64,000 bases of DNA from assembly GCA_037200685.1 (NCBI GenBank), contig JBBCIG010000014.1, forward strand, positions 124,001 through 188,000, in the 5' to 3' direction. Origin of the DNA: JAJKIP01 sp037200685 (GTDB lineage Bacteria > Bacteroidota > Bacteroidia > Chitinophagales > Chitinophagaceae). A program made the position numbers and the translations under genes. Below the pieces are notes generated by a model. It searched no databases. It was not told the origin of the DNA and was given only the letters and a program-made list of their open reading frames with translations. Below are positions 16,540-26,515 of the stretch, one piece after another (the stretch's first letter is position 1; every line of letters begins with the position of its first letter).

Positions 16540-17167
16540 TGGCTGTATTTGCTTTGTATTATTGATAGTTGCCTGCCATTCTAAAAAAGAAGAGCTGGCC
16601 CTGCCCTATTACAATACACCGGATTTACGCCGGTATGGAACACGGATACATTAAAACACCCATTGCATATCATACCCGCATTTGCATTCACTGATCAAAA
16701 TAACCAGGCGGTAACGGAAAAAACATTTGATAATAAAATTTATGTAGCCAATTTCTTTTTCACTACCTGCGGCGCTGTGTGCCCGATAATGACAAACAAT
16801 TTACTAAAAGTAGAAAAAACATTTCCGGGAATGATAGCATCGCTTTTATTTCTCACAGCGTTACGCCGTGGATAGATTCAACGCAACGTTGAAAGCATTC
16901 AGCCAGAAATATGATCTCGATCCAAGATGGCATTTAGTAACCGGGGATAAAGCGACTATTTACAAACTCGCAAGACAATCCTATTTCGCTGAAGAAGAAT
17001 TGGGGTTCGCCAAAGACTCATCAGAGTTTCTGCATAGCGAACATGTGCTGCTGATAGATAAAGACAAACATATCCGCGGCATTTATAACGGTACACTCGA
17101 ACTGGAAATGGACCGGTTGATCGCAGATATACGAACTCTTTTAAACGATCAAATAAATAAATTGTAA
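16511..17167 (+). CDS. SCO1/SenC copper chaperone lipoprotein, three frame breaks
   Basis: A SCO-family thioredoxin-like protein of about 215 residues. Lipobox I-V-A-C (Cys22) follows a start at ATG 16511 that overlaps the previous gene by 29 bases. The copper site shows as F-T-T-C-G-A-V-C-P-I (CxxxC) with a distal His in L-H-S-E-H-V-L-L-I-D. SCO proteins deliver copper to cytochrome oxidase or handle copper/redox stress. Indels: one T missing near 16623 (restoring P-D-F-T-P-V-W), one near 16830 (restoring N-D-S-I-A-F-I-S-H-S) and one near 16888. Confidence 0.85.
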
Positions 17168-17222
17168 GATTAAACCAATTCATTTAAGGATAATCATAAC
17201 GTTCCCCACTCAAGCCAACCAT

Positions 17223-18389
17223 ATGCACCATCGTAAAACGATTTTCGCACTTGCCTGTATCATGTCCGTCGGAATGATATACAGCCTGTATTCCTGCAAA
17301 AAAAGCGATTCAGACACAACAGGAACTGCAGATAATTCGTTAGCCGCATTAAATCTTCCGGCAACAGCATTTAATTATGCCAATCAAACGTTACCGTTTT
17401 ATTTAAATGCGCCGCCTATTGCCGGGCAGATAAATACACCACCCAATAATCAAATAACAGATGCAGGCGCCACTCTCGGCCGTGTGTTATTTTATGATAA
17501 AACACTTTCTATCAATAATTCCATCGCCTGCGCCAGTTGTCACAAACAGGAATTTGCTTTCTCAGACAACATTGCATTTAGTAAAGGTTTTGCCGGTGGA
17601 TCGACAGCAAGAAATTCCATGTCGTTGATCAATGCCCGGTATTATCCCAGTGGAAGGTTTTTCTGGGATGAAAGAGCCGCGACATTAGAAGCACAAACAT
17701 TAATACCGGTACAAGATCTTACGGAAATGGGAATGACGCTGAATGAAATGGTTACCCGGTTAAAAATAAAAACACATTACCCTGTATTATTTGAAAAGCA
17801 TTCGGTGATCAAAATATTACCAGTGACCGCGTGGCGAGAGCATTGGCCCAATTTGTACGTTCAATAATTTCTGTACAATCAAAGTTTGATACGGGCAGGG
17901 CGCAGGTAGCTCCCGGCCAGGACCGCGTGCTTACACCGTATGCAAATTTCACTCCGCAGGAAAACCAGGGCAAACAAATATTCTTTAGCCCCCAAGGTGC
18001 ATGTAACACTTGTCACGGCACCGAAACATTCACTGCACCCGGCGACAGGAACAATGGTATTGAAAACCCATCATTAGATCGCGGAGTCGGAGCTATATCC
18101 AATATTCCTTTACAGGTAGGAAACTTTAAAGTGTCATCATTAAAAATATTGAACTCACAGCGCCTTATATGCATGATGGAAGGTTCACTACGCTGGAACA
18201 AGTTGTGGAGCACTATAATTCCGGCGTGCTGAATAACCCCAACCTCGCTCCGCAATTAAAAGACCCAGCTGGTAACCCCAGGAAATTGAACCTTACGCCT
18301 GATCAAAATCGTCGTTGGTTGCATTCTTAAAAACATTGACTGACCGGGCTATTACAACAGATGTGAAATTCAGCAGCCCGTTTAAGTGA
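17223..18389 (+). CDS. Di-heme cytochrome c peroxidase (MauG/CcpA type), frame broken
   Basis: A lipoprotein (Cys25 in L-Y-S-C) of about 388 residues. Heme-binding C-A-S-C-H is at residues 103-107 and a second C-N-T-C-H near 18009-18023. Also seen are L-G-R-V-L-F-Y-D-K at the start of the domain, R-N-S-M-S-L-I-N-A-R-Y, F-F-W-D-E-R-A and A-P-Y-M-H-D-G-R-F near the end. These enzymes reduce H2O2 or oxidise protein residues in the periplasm. Indels lie near 17812 (restoring N-I-T-S-D-R-V-A-R-A-L), 18135 and 18310, with the stop at 18387. It is the last gene of the co-directional cluster from 13759. Confidence 0.88.
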
Positions 18390-18734
18390 TTATTGTTTCG
18401 GTAAGAATTTCTCTGCGAGTTTTGGAGGCGCTTTTGTGCAGTAAGCAACTGTCAAAGCATCTTTCAGCATTGTCTTTCTAACTTTTTTTAAGTTGACTGT
18501 TGTCGCCCCTTTCAATCCCCAGGCGTTGGGGACGGGATAAATAATGGTAGTATCAAATGCGCAGAAAACAGATTGATCGGTGAGGTTCAGCATCAGGTTA
18601 AGCGTATGATCTCTTTCTAACAGTGTAGCGAATATTTTTTTCTTTACACGAAAAGCTCTCCTGTCAAAATGAGGGTGCTCATCTGTTTCAGGAAATGAAA
18701 GCGCCATTTTCACCACTTCTTCAATGCTGACCAT
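18390..18734 (-). CDS. MmcQ/YjbR family protein
   Basis: 114 residues of the YjbR-like (CyaY-fold) family. It opens I-E-E-V-V-K-M-A-L-S-F-P-E-T, has F-R-V-K-K-K-I-F-A-T-L, a W-G-L-K-G-A-T-T-V-N-L segment, and closes D-A-L-T-V-A-Y-C-T-K-A-P-P-K. Its function is poorly known; DNA binding is often suggested. It is convergent with the peroxidase and lies 3 bases after the DUF418 gene, so it may be co-transcribed with it. Confidence 0.85.
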   Translation of the reverse strand: MVSIEEVVKMALSFPETDEHPHFDRRAFRVKKKIFATLLERDHTLNLMLNLTDQSVFCAFDTTIIYPVPNAWGLKGATTVNLKKVRKTMLKDALTVAYCTKAPPKLAEKFLPKQ

Positions 18735-18737
18735 GGT

Positions 18738-20050
18738 TTATTTTTTAAATGGTTGTTTCTTCCAATAAGTGAGTGAACGCCACGCCCATTCCAGCGGTCC
18801 GAAACGAAAATATTTTAACCATATCGGGCTGATGATTAATTGAAATAACCAGATGCTGAACACTACATAATATAATTCATAGCGTTCCAGTTTTCCATAC
18901 AAGCCAAAACCAATACCCAGGAAAACAATATTGCAGATAATAGTTTGTGTGATGTAATTGGAGAAAGCCATCTTACCTACCGCCGCCAATGATTTTCGCA
19001 GGAAGCCCAATGCACCTGATTTGCAAAACAACATGATCAATGCGATATGGCCGAAAGTAACAGCCACCCTTCCAAGATCATACGTAATATTCGTAAGGTC
19101 TTCCGACAGGGCTGAAAAATTATGATCAATGAGGTGCTCTGATTCAAAATAATTAACGGTGAACCCTATTGCATAACCAATAATAAGCATGATGATATAA
19201 AACCGATTGGAACGTGCGGCTTTCAAAATCCCGCTTTTGAAAAAAGCCATACCCAGCAACATCATCGCCAATATATCCCAGAAAAAATAACGGTACATGA
19301 TAAACGTCTGCATATACTGGTTAATAGATGCCTTGTACCATACCAAACTGAAATATCCTTTATTGTATTCAGCGATTTTCTTGTTAATTTTTTCTTTGTC
19401 CGGTGTCCGTTCTTTCAACATTCCATCCCATGCATCAATAGCGGTGGAATCTTTTTTTGTCAGCGTTTCTTTTTTGTCCTTCTTTAGCTGCGCCACCTGT
19501 GCTTTATCATTTGCCCGCTTTGTGATGATATAATCTTTGACGCTCAGGGCAGTGCCGAAGATCAACAAGACAACTGCGCCTGTGACCAAATACTTCGCTT
19601 TCCAATTTCTGAAATTGAAAGCGAGCATGCCCACTAATGCATAGGGATATAATATTTCCCCATCCCATAATAAAAGATAAGCGTGGATGATGCCGAATAA
19701 AAACAACCAAAGCAATCTTCTGAAGAAGGCATTGGCCACTCTTATATCGCCGGTAGGTGTGTCGCTGTTGCTCCGGCTCATGAAAATGAGATACCTGCGC
19801 CAAAAAGCATGGAAAACATTCCCCGCATGGTACCTTCAAAAAACATGGAATCGAGCCACCACACTTTCAGGTTCCAACCGGTGGCGCCACCAAACAGTGT
19901 GGGATTTGAATATGCATACGGCAAACCAAAGCCTGTTATGTTCATTAATAATATTCCCAGTAAAGCAACGCCCCTTGTTACATCCATGGAATTGATGCGT
20001 TCTTCATTACTGACAGGTTGAAGTGCTATGTGTGAAACAGACAGGTTCAT
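18738..20050 (-). CDS. DUF418 family membrane protein, one frame break
   Basis: A polytopic membrane protein of about 437 residues. The N-terminal part has R-I-N-S-M-D-V-T-R-G-V-A-L-L-G-I-L-L-M-N, and the C-terminal DUF418 domain has A-V-G-K-M-A-F-S-N-Y-I-T-Q-T, L-F-Q-L-I-I-S-P-I-W-L and G-P-L-E-W-A-W-R-S-L-T-Y. The two parts meet near 19780, where one missing base turns G-A-G-I then L/I-F-M-S-R-S-N into a stop. The family is related to acyltransferase-like membrane proteins of unknown substrate. Confidence 0.88.
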
Positions 20051-20259
20051 AAGCAGTTTTTAGAAGGTGGCAGGCAAGCAGGGGGTTAGTGCTACAAACT
20101 AAATGCTTTTGGCACAATAATTATACAATATACTTAAGAAAGTGATGAACCGAATGAAACGGTTTTGAAAAATTTTACTGATTCGAAGAAATGTTTTGGA
20201 ACACGAAGGCGCAAAGAGAAAATAAAATAAGATTGATTCTTGAATAGAAGGTGAAGTTT

Positions 20260-20450
20260 TGATAGCTATCGGGAGCTGTCCCGACAAACACCGGGGTCTT
20301 CGACAAATGCTCAATAGAATTACCGAACGATGAAGTGAGTGACCATTCGACTTCGCTCATGGTAAACTGCGACGCAATTGCTGAGTAAAGAACAGAAAGA
20401 TGAACGGAGCGTCGCAACAGGTGATGATAGTAGCAATGCAGCTGGTAACA
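20260..20450 (+). repeat. DR-A dispersed repeat, long two-core mosaic
   Basis: The order is GATAGCTATCGGGA, CCGACAAACACCGGGGTCTT, CGACAAATGCTCAATAGAAT, a CGACTTCGCTCATGG segment, ACTGCGACGCAA, TGCTGAGTAAAGAACAG, GGAGCGTCGCAACAGG and TGATGATAGTAGCAATGCAG. This is one of the longest copies and shows the modules joined in series. Confidence 0.88.
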
Positions 20451-20479
20451 AAATAAAATTTCTAATTAAAAAGAGTTTC

Positions 20480-20725
20480 ATGAAAAATACAGCGACAAAC
20501 AAACCGATCCGGAAAAAAGAAGAGATACAACAAAACCCGGATCAGAAAATAGATGAAGACTTTAAAGGCTACCCGCATGGGCCGGCGAATGATGAAACGA
20601 TAAAACCGAAAACAAAGAACGAAAAAGAAACGGCGGACGTTGATAATAAAGACGGGGAAAAAAGATTTAATGAAATTGATGAGCAGGATTCGGATGGCTC
20701 TGCCAATGCATTTGAAAATAAGTAA
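20480..20725 (+). CDS. Small acidic disordered protein
   Basis: 81 residues from ATG 20480 (the upstream in-frame stretch from 20378 is DR-A repeat). It is strongly hydrophilic: R-K-K-E-E-I-Q-Q-N-P-D, then D-G-E-K-R-F-N-E-I-D-E-Q-D-S-D-G-S-A and no hydrophobic core. It is probably cytosolic and disordered. Function unknown. The first residues and upstream spacing resemble the partial gene at 63942, which also follows a DR-A copy. Confidence 0.55.
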   Translation: MKNTATNKPIRKKEEIQQNPDQKIDEDFKGYPHGPANDETIKPKTKNEKETADVDNKDGEKRFNEIDEQDSDGSANAFENK

Positions 20726-20747
20726 GTATTACTTTACAAAATAAAAA

Positions 20748-20769
20748 GGCCGCTGATCACTCAGCGGCC
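20748..20769. terminator. Bidirectional terminator
   Basis: GGCCGCTGA and TCAGCGGCC form a 9-bp stem with a 4-base loop, with A/T runs on the left. It lies between the convergent genes ending at 20725 and 20794. Confidence 0.8.
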
Positions 20770-20793
20770 TGTAAAATATTATTACTTTAAAAT

Positions 20794-22075
20794 TTATGCA
20801 AAGAACGGAACTCCTTGAACTGCATACTTCTTTAACCCTTTCTTCGTTTATATCAACTCCAATTCCCGGTTTGTTTAATACAGTCAAAAATCCTTTGTCG
20901 ATAAACGGCTTATCGCTACCCTCATACTTAACAATTTCTTTCCATCTTGGTTCTGTATCAAATCCTTGTTGCCATTCCAGGATGTGGAAATTAGGAACTG
21001 CCGCACAAACATGGGCAGAAGCCATGCAACCAAGGAATGAACCAACCATGTGCGGTGAAAAAGGTGTGAAATAAGTGGCAGCAAGGTTTGCTATGCGCAG
21101 CCCTTCGCCAATGCCCCCGCATTTTTGAAGATCAGGCATTATCAGGTCCACTGCCCCTTCCGACAACAAACGTGCAAAACCATAGGTGAGGTAAAAATTT
21201 TCTCCACCACAAATTGGCGTGCTTGTTTCCTGTGTAATGAATTTGTATTGGTCAATATTATCGGCAGGAACGGGTTCTTCCAGCCACATAAGGTTCAGGG
21301 GTTCCAGGACCTTCGCCACCTTTCTTCCGGTTGGTGCATCATAACGTGCGTGCATGTCACAACAAATATCAATATGCGGGCCTATTTCTTTGCGAACAGC
21401 GGCCATGGAATTATACATTCGTTCCACTTCACCAAGGCTGGCAGTCCAGTTCACCCTGTCATATTTATTGGGATCACCTCCGTCGTCAAGATCAAATTTT
21501 ACAGCAGTATATCCTTTATCGACTGCAGTCCTGGCTACTTTTGCAAAGACGTCAGGTGTTGGATTGCGGGCAGCATATAATTGTGTATCGCAATACACCC
21601 TTACTTTATCACGATACTTACCACCCAATAATTGGTAAACGGGTACGCCCAGCGCTTTTCCGCATAGGTCCCACAAAGCAGCGTCGAAAGCGCTTAACAC
21701 AGCTATCATCATGCCCCCTTGCGGTCCTCCAAAAGGATTTGCACGGAATTGAGTAAAAATGGCATTAGGATTTAAAGGGCTTCTTCCGACCAGGCTTCTT
21801 CCCAGTCGTTGAACTAAATGATAAGTTCCGCCAACTGCATCTACTCCTTCGCCCCAGCCTACGATATCCTGGTTGGTAGAAATTTTTACAAACAAACTAC
21901 CATTTGTGTAAGCACATACATCCGTAATTTTCAGGTCAGACGGGGCAGACGATTTTGGAGTTCTTTCCATTGCCTCGTTAAGTCCCTGGCCAAATGTATT
22001 GGACAAACCTACAAATGGGGTCATTGACGCTGCCAGGGCGGCTTTGGTTATAAATGATCTTCTTGAGTTTGACAT
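20794..22075 (-). CDS. Tat-exported enolase-superfamily sugar-acid dehydratase
   Basis: About 427 residues from the ATG at 22075, chosen because it begins a Tat signal (N-S-R-R-S-F-I-T-K then A-A-L-A-A-S-M). The mature part is a mandelate racemase/galactonate dehydratase-type barrel: A-V-K-F-D-L-D-D, metal ligands in I-D-I-C-C-D-M-H-A-R-Y-D, L-E-E-P, and G-G-E-N, then M-P-D-L-Q-K-C-G-G-I. It would dehydrate an acid sugar. An indel near 20830 replaces the likely end V-K-K-Y-A-V-Q-G-V-P-F-F-A (stop at 20794) with a longer unrelated tail. It is the last gene of the operon from 24294. Confidence 0.85.
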
Positions 22076-22152
22076 TAGTATTCGTTTTATTATTCTTAAA
22101 AATGAAGTTATAGAAGAGGCTGGAAGATTTGAAACCCTCCAACTTTTCAACA

Positions 22153-23135
22153 TTAAAAACTATTCGTTTGCTGTGTAGCGCCTTCTCTTTGTTTTATAAT
22201 TTCCTGCACCTGCTCTTTGGCAACAGGCAATTTATTTACATTGTCTTTGAGCCATTGCGTAAAATCTTTTTGAATAGGATCAGCCCATCTTGCATCAATT
22301 TGCCCAGCGGTATATTTTCCTTCACGGATACGGAGTTGCCCAAACATGTCTTCCAAACGAACACGTTCGGAATTTTTTACAACTCTTTCTGCTAAATGCG
22401 GAGGGATGAAATAAACAACTCCCAGTTTACCCAGCACAACATCACCCGGCATAACAGTTACGCCGTGGATATTGGTAGGTTTGTTGATACCTACGATCAT
22501 GGTGGTAAGGTCCCTGTTTTGCCCACCACCGGGATTATGAAAAGAAGGATCATAACTATTGAAATAAGAAGTAAAGCCCCCGAATTCTTTCATGCCTTCC
22601 ACATCCGCAGCGCACCGCTATAAACAACACCATTACCTGTCTTTGTATAAATGGAAGTACCCACCCTGTCTCCAACAGTAGGGCCGTTTTTTTTCGCCCC
22701 AAATTGATCCACCACGTATACATCGCCTTTTTGCAACTGCTCTACTCCCCACACATTCTGAGCTAACCTTTTTTCTAATTTTCCCATAGAGTCAACGGCC
22801 CTCCATACATCGGGACGGCCTGGCATAAACGTAGTGGTGAAAGCACGGCCCACTAATACACTATCAGGGTTAATGATCTGTCCCCAACCTTCAGCCATTT
22901 GATACTTGTAACCCGCACCATTTACAACCTCCCAGGCTTCTTCTATTGTAACGGGTTTCATTCTCTTTAAAATATCATCCGGCACTTTAGGACGTCCATC
23001 AGGAAAACGTTCACCCTTCCAATCGGGTGTTAATGCAATTATTTCTTCTTTGCTGGCTTGCACATACTGGCTTTTTAATTGCGGGCTGCCTGCAATTAAA
23101 ATTGTTGCCAGCAATAGATATTTCAACCTTGACAT
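22153..23135 (-). CDS. Secreted RraA-like (class II aldolase-type) protein, frame broken
   Basis: About 327 residues with a signal peptide (L-K-Y-L-L-L-A-T-I-L-I-A-G, cleavage near K-S-Q). The RraA/HMG-aldolase pattern shows as W-G-V-E-Q-L-Q-K-G-D-V-Y-V-V-D, K-K-N-G-P-T-V-G-D-R-V and, after the indel near 22598, G-A-L-R-D-V-E-G-M and V-M-P-G-D-V-V-L-G-K-L-G-V-V. The family includes RNase E regulators and divalent-metal aldolases for 4-hydroxy-4-methyl-2-oxoglutarate. Export rules out a role as an RNase E regulator, so an aldolase is more likely. It lies 34 bases after the transporter gene. Confidence 0.82.
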
Positions 23136-23169
23136 AATGAGAGATTTATTGTGATAAATAATTTACTAT

Positions 23170-24294
23170 TTATGATACCGCTATCTCTTTTTCCTTTTTC
23201 TTTGATCGGGGCGCCTCCGGATCCTTGTTATGCCACCAGTTGGCAAGAATAGAACCTGACAAATTCATTACAACGCCAAATACCGCGGGAGCTAAACCGG
23301 CGAGCATTACTCCCATTGCTTTTGCAAGACCTGCTGCCAATCCTGCATTCTGCATTCCGACCTCGAGTGCAATAGTCCTTGCATCTTTCTCGGGCATTTT
23401 CAGTAACCGTGCTGACCAATATCCCAGGAAAAACCCTCCTAAATTGTGGATGAGAGTAGCTATTAATAATATTAATCCTACCTGCTTCAATGCCTCACTT
23501 TTATCCGCTGTGATCACGACAAGCACTATCCCGATCCCGATCATCGACAAGTAAGGCATAGCTTTATCCAGCCATTTGAATTTTCCCCGTACAATGTAAT
23601 GGAATATGAGGCCTGCGACGATAGGAATAATAACGATCTCGGTAATATCCCATACCATTTTCATAAAATTCACTTCTATCAACTGACCCGCTAATAGCTT
23701 CATTAATAATGGCGTGAACAATGGCGCTGCTAATGTAGATACTGCTGTTACAGTTACTGAAAGGGCGAGATTGGCTTTGGCCAAATAACACATAACGTTA
23801 GAAGCCAGCCCACTGGGGCAACACCCTACCAGAATGATACCAGCAGCGACCTCGGGAGGGAAATTAAAAAGATGGGCAACTCCGAAGCCTACCAGCGGCA
23901 TAATAGTATAATGACAAACAATACCTATCAATACAGCTTTAGGCATTTTTAATACATCTGCAAAATCTTTTAAACTTAGCTCCGTCCCCATTCCAAACAT
24001 GATCACCTGCATAGCCGGGATGATGAGGGCCGTCGTCTTCAAAGTGCCCAGTGTCTGGAAATAAGAAGGGTGATACATGGCAAGACTTACTGCTGATAAT
24101 ATCAAGGTCGTAAACACAAATCCTTTCAAAACTTTATTAGACCGGAAACCAAAAGAAAGCATTAAAAAGAATAACATTAATGCCCAGCCGGCCCAACCAT
24201 GTGAGTCCTGTAAAGTGAATACAAGAAATGCGATTAAAAATATAACAGCAGGAAAATAGAAATACTTGAAAACAGATCTTGCAGGAGAAGTCAT
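23170..24294 (-). CDS. Bile acid:sodium symporter family (BASS) transporter
   Basis: 374 residues with about ten membrane helices. Typical segments are M-F-G-M-G-T-E-L-S-L-K-D-F, G-I-I-L-V-G-C-C-P-S-G-L-A-S-N-V (the SBF crossing motif) and E-V-G-M-Q-N-A-G-L-A-A-G-L-A. Bacterial BASS proteins take up organic acids such as pyruvate or pantoate with sodium. It heads an operon with the RraA-like protein and the dehydratase, so it probably imports their acid product or substrate. Confidence 0.92.
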   Translation of the reverse strand: MTSPARSVFKYFYFPAVIFLIAFLVFTLQDSHGWAGWALMLFFLMLSFGFRSNKVLKGFVFTTLILSAVSLAMYHPSYFQTLGTLKTTALIIPAMQVIMFGMGTELSLKDFADVLKMPKAVLIGIVCHYTIMPLVGFGVAHLFNFPPEVAAGIILVGCCPSGLASNVMCYLAKANLALSVTVTAVSTLAAPLFTPLLMKLLAGQLIEVNFMKMVWDITEIVIIPIVAGLIFHYIVRGKFKWLDKAMPYLSMIGIGIVLVVITADKSEALKQVGLILLIATLIHNLGGFFLGYWSARLLKMPEKDARTIALEVGMQNAGLAAGLAKAMGVMLAGLAPAVFGVVMNLSGSILANWWHNKDPEAPRSKKKEKEIAVS

Positions 24295-24336
24295 AGCAGT
24301 CGTCGAATATTAATTAAAAAAGCAATTAGGTAATTT

Positions 24337-24369
24337 CAAAAATAGTGATTTACTAAAGAAAAAAATCAA
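24337..24369 (-). promoter_or_regulatory. Candidate promoter for the BASS/RraA/dehydratase operon
   Basis: On the minus strand TATTTTTG (full TAnnTTTG match) lies at 24344-24337, with TTG 22 bases upstream. The start codon is about 43 bases downstream. Confidence 0.45.
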
Positions 24370-24502
24370 TAGTAAAAAACTCTACCCAGATCTATCAGAC
24401 AGTGTGTTTACAGAAGAGTGCCCGGATATTTCCTATCCGAAGGCGTTGTTCAAATATATGACGAGATTACTTATCAAAACTTTCTGCTGTGAAAATAAAA
24501 AA

Positions 24503-24522
24503 GCCCCCGCAAAAGAAGGGGC
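24503..24522 (-). terminator. Terminator after the HATPase-like gene
   Basis: The GCCCC/GGGGC stem with a short A-rich loop is followed on the minus strand by a T run (from the AAAATAAAAAA on the plus strand). Confidence 0.6.
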
Positions 24523-24570
24523 CGCTTAACTATTAACCTATTAACCTAAAACTAACTTTAAAAATGTTTT

Positions 24571-24966
24571 TCAGGCAGCAACAGCAGGTAGATTAGGAAA
24601 ACTAAAAGAGATAGTAGTATTTTTTGGTTTCTGGATACTGATATTTAAACTGCCACCGATTTTTTGGGCGATGGCCTGCGTTTCCTGCAAACCACATGCG
24701 ACAGCATAAGTGCTGATGCACCCTGATTCCTGTATCTCCAGCACATTCACATATCCATACCTACGGGCGGTGATGCGGATGCAGGTATCTTTTGCATGTC
24801 TTACCACGGCACCGAGCATTCCGCTGATAACAGAAGCGACCCATTCCTGGTTATGATCAACAGGAAGATCCAGAGGAATATCGTTTACGATAAAACTACG
24901 GTTGCGCACAGCAGCAGGTAAAAAATTAGAAGCGAGGCGGTCTGTCAGTTTACTGAGGGTGTCCAT
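24571..24966 (-). CDS. Degenerate histidine-kinase-type ATPase domain protein
   Basis: 131 residues. The region W-V-A-S-V-I-S-G-M-L-G-A-V-V-R-H-A-K lines up with the N-box helix of GHKL ATPases but lacks the metal-binding Asn. Later segments L-E-I-Q-E-S-G and I-A-Q-K-I-G-G-S-L-N-I-S resemble the G1 and G2 boxes, and T-I-S-F-S-F-P closes like a kinase domain. No phosphoacceptor His domain is present. It is a lone ATPase-fold protein, perhaps a binding partner of a kinase. Confidence 0.6.
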   Translation of the reverse strand: MDTLSKLTDRLASNFLPAAVRNRSFIVNDIPLDLPVDHNQEWVASVISGMLGAVVRHAKDTCIRITARRYGYVNVLEIQESGCISTYAVACGLQETQAIAQKIGGSLNISIQKPKNTTISFSFPNLPAVAA

Positions 24967-25195
24967 AGAAAAAATTAAAGTGATAGAAATAATTGTTAAC
25001 GACTAGTGTGAAATTTTACATCAGAAATTGGATATTCTACATCGTTTTTTTCAAAGGATCTATCATACTTACAGGTACAAAGTAACGGAGGGCGGGCACC
25101 CTAAAAAATAGTACAAGGCAGCATTGTTACGTAATGATTATATCTACGAAGAAGTAGTTGTTATACTACAAGCGGGAGTGCATTATAAGCAATCT

Positions 25196-26515
25196 TTAAC
25201 CAGCAGGACTAATTATCTCACCTTCAAGGTCATAATCGTAGGCTTTCGTGACATTCACATGATAAAACTCGCCGATATTCAGTTTTTTGTCAGAATGGAT
25301 CACTACTTCATTATCTACTTCCACGCTGTCAAACTCGGTGCGGCCAAGGTAGCGGCCGGCTTCTCTTTTATCGATAATTGTTTTAAATGTCTTTCCAACT
25401 TTTTGCTGGTTCAGATCAAAAGAGATTTCCTGCTGCACTTCCATTATTTCCTGCGCCCTTCTCTCTTTTTCTTCAGCAGGCACATTATCAGCTAAATCAT
25501 AAGCGGAAGTTCCTTCTTCGTGTGAATAGGTGAAAATGCCCACTCTGTCAAAGCGTAGTTTTTGTAAAAAGGCTTTTAATTCTTCCACATCATCTTGCGT
25601 TTCTCCAGGAAAGCCGGTGATTAACGTCGTACGCAAACAAATACCGGGAACTTTTTCACGGACGGCTGCGACCAGATCTTCCATTTCTTCCCTCGTAATC
25701 TGCCGCTTCATCGCTTTGAGCATATTATTCGCCGCATGCTGCAACGGCATATCTAGGTAATTACAAATATTCTCTCTTTCTTTTATCGCATCCAGTATAT
25801 CCATCGGGAATTTAGAAGGATAAGCATAATGCAGGCGTATCCATTCCAGTCCTTTCACATCAGATAAGCGACGGAGCAGGTCGGGCAACATTCGCTTTTT
25901 ATAAATATCAAGTCCGTAGTACGTCAGCTCTTGTGCAATGAGCATTACTTCTTTCACGCCTTTCTTTACCAATCCTTCCGCTTCTTTCACCAATTCTTCT
26001 ATTGGTTTGCTGATGTGCTGGCCTCTCATTAATGGAATAGCGCAAAATGAACAGGTACGGTTACAACCCTCAGAAATTTTTAAATAAGCATAATGCCTCG
26101 GTGTAGCGAGCAGTCTTTCGCCGAGCAATTCTGTTTTATAATCCGCTTCAAATTGTTTTAAGATCAGTGGTAATTCCATCGTACCGAAATACGCATCTAC
26201 TTCAGGAATTTCTTTTTCTAAATTATTTTTATAACGTTCACTCAGGCAACCCGTCACATATACTTTATCAACTTTGCCACGGCGCTTTAATTCTACCTGG
26301 TCAAGAATGGTATTGATGCTTTCTTCTTTCGCTTTCTCGATAAAGCCACAAGTATTCACCACCACGATGTTGTGATCAGATTTTTTATTCTCATGCACCA
26401 CGTCAATATCATTGGCCAGCAATTGCCCGCTCAGCACTTCGCTATCGACCATATTTTTACTACAGCCGAGTGTGATGATATTGACCTTATCTTTTTTGAG
26501 TGTTCTTGTTTTCAT
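25196..26515 (-). CDS. rimO: Ribosomal protein S12 methylthiotransferase RimO
   Basis: 439 residues, full length. The N-terminal cluster cysteines are Cys18 (L-G-C-S-K-N), Cys56 (N-T-C-G-F) and Cys90 (T-G-C-L); the radical-SAM cysteines are Cys151, Cys155 and Cys158 (G-C-N-R-T-C-S-F-C-A-I-P). The P-L-M-R-G-Q and L-I-A-Q-E segments are RimO-type rather than MiaB-type. It adds a methylthio group to an Asp of S12. It is the last gene of the rpmB-rpmG-DUF4295-ftsY-rimO order, 111 bases after ftsY. The related miaB lies at 50339. Confidence 0.96.
   Translation of the reverse strand: MKTRTLKKDKVNIITLGCSKNMVDSEVLSGQLLANDIDVVHENKKSDHNIVVVNTCGFIEKAKEESINTILDQVELKRRGKVDKVYVTGCLSERYKNNLEKEIPEVDAYFGTMELPLILKQFEADYKTELLGERLLATPRHYAYLKISEGCNRTCSFCAIPLMRGQHISKPIEELVKEAEGLVKKGVKEVMLIAQELTYYGLDIYKKRMLPDLLRRLSDVKGLEWIRLHYAYPSKFPMDILDAIKERENICNYLDMPLQHAANNMLKAMKRQITREEMEDLVAAVREKVPGICLRTTLITGFPGETQDDVEELKAFLQKLRFDRVGIFTYSHEEGTSAYDLADNVPAEEKERRAQEIMEVQQEISFDLNQQKVGKTFKTIIDKREAGRYLGRTEFDSVEVDNEVVIHSDKKLNIGEFYHVNVTKAYDYDLEGEIISPAG

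Noticed and set aside
20378..20479. N-terminal extension of the acidic protein
   Set aside because: The extension is DR-A repeat sequence; ATG 20480 gives a natural start and there is no signal peptide needing it.
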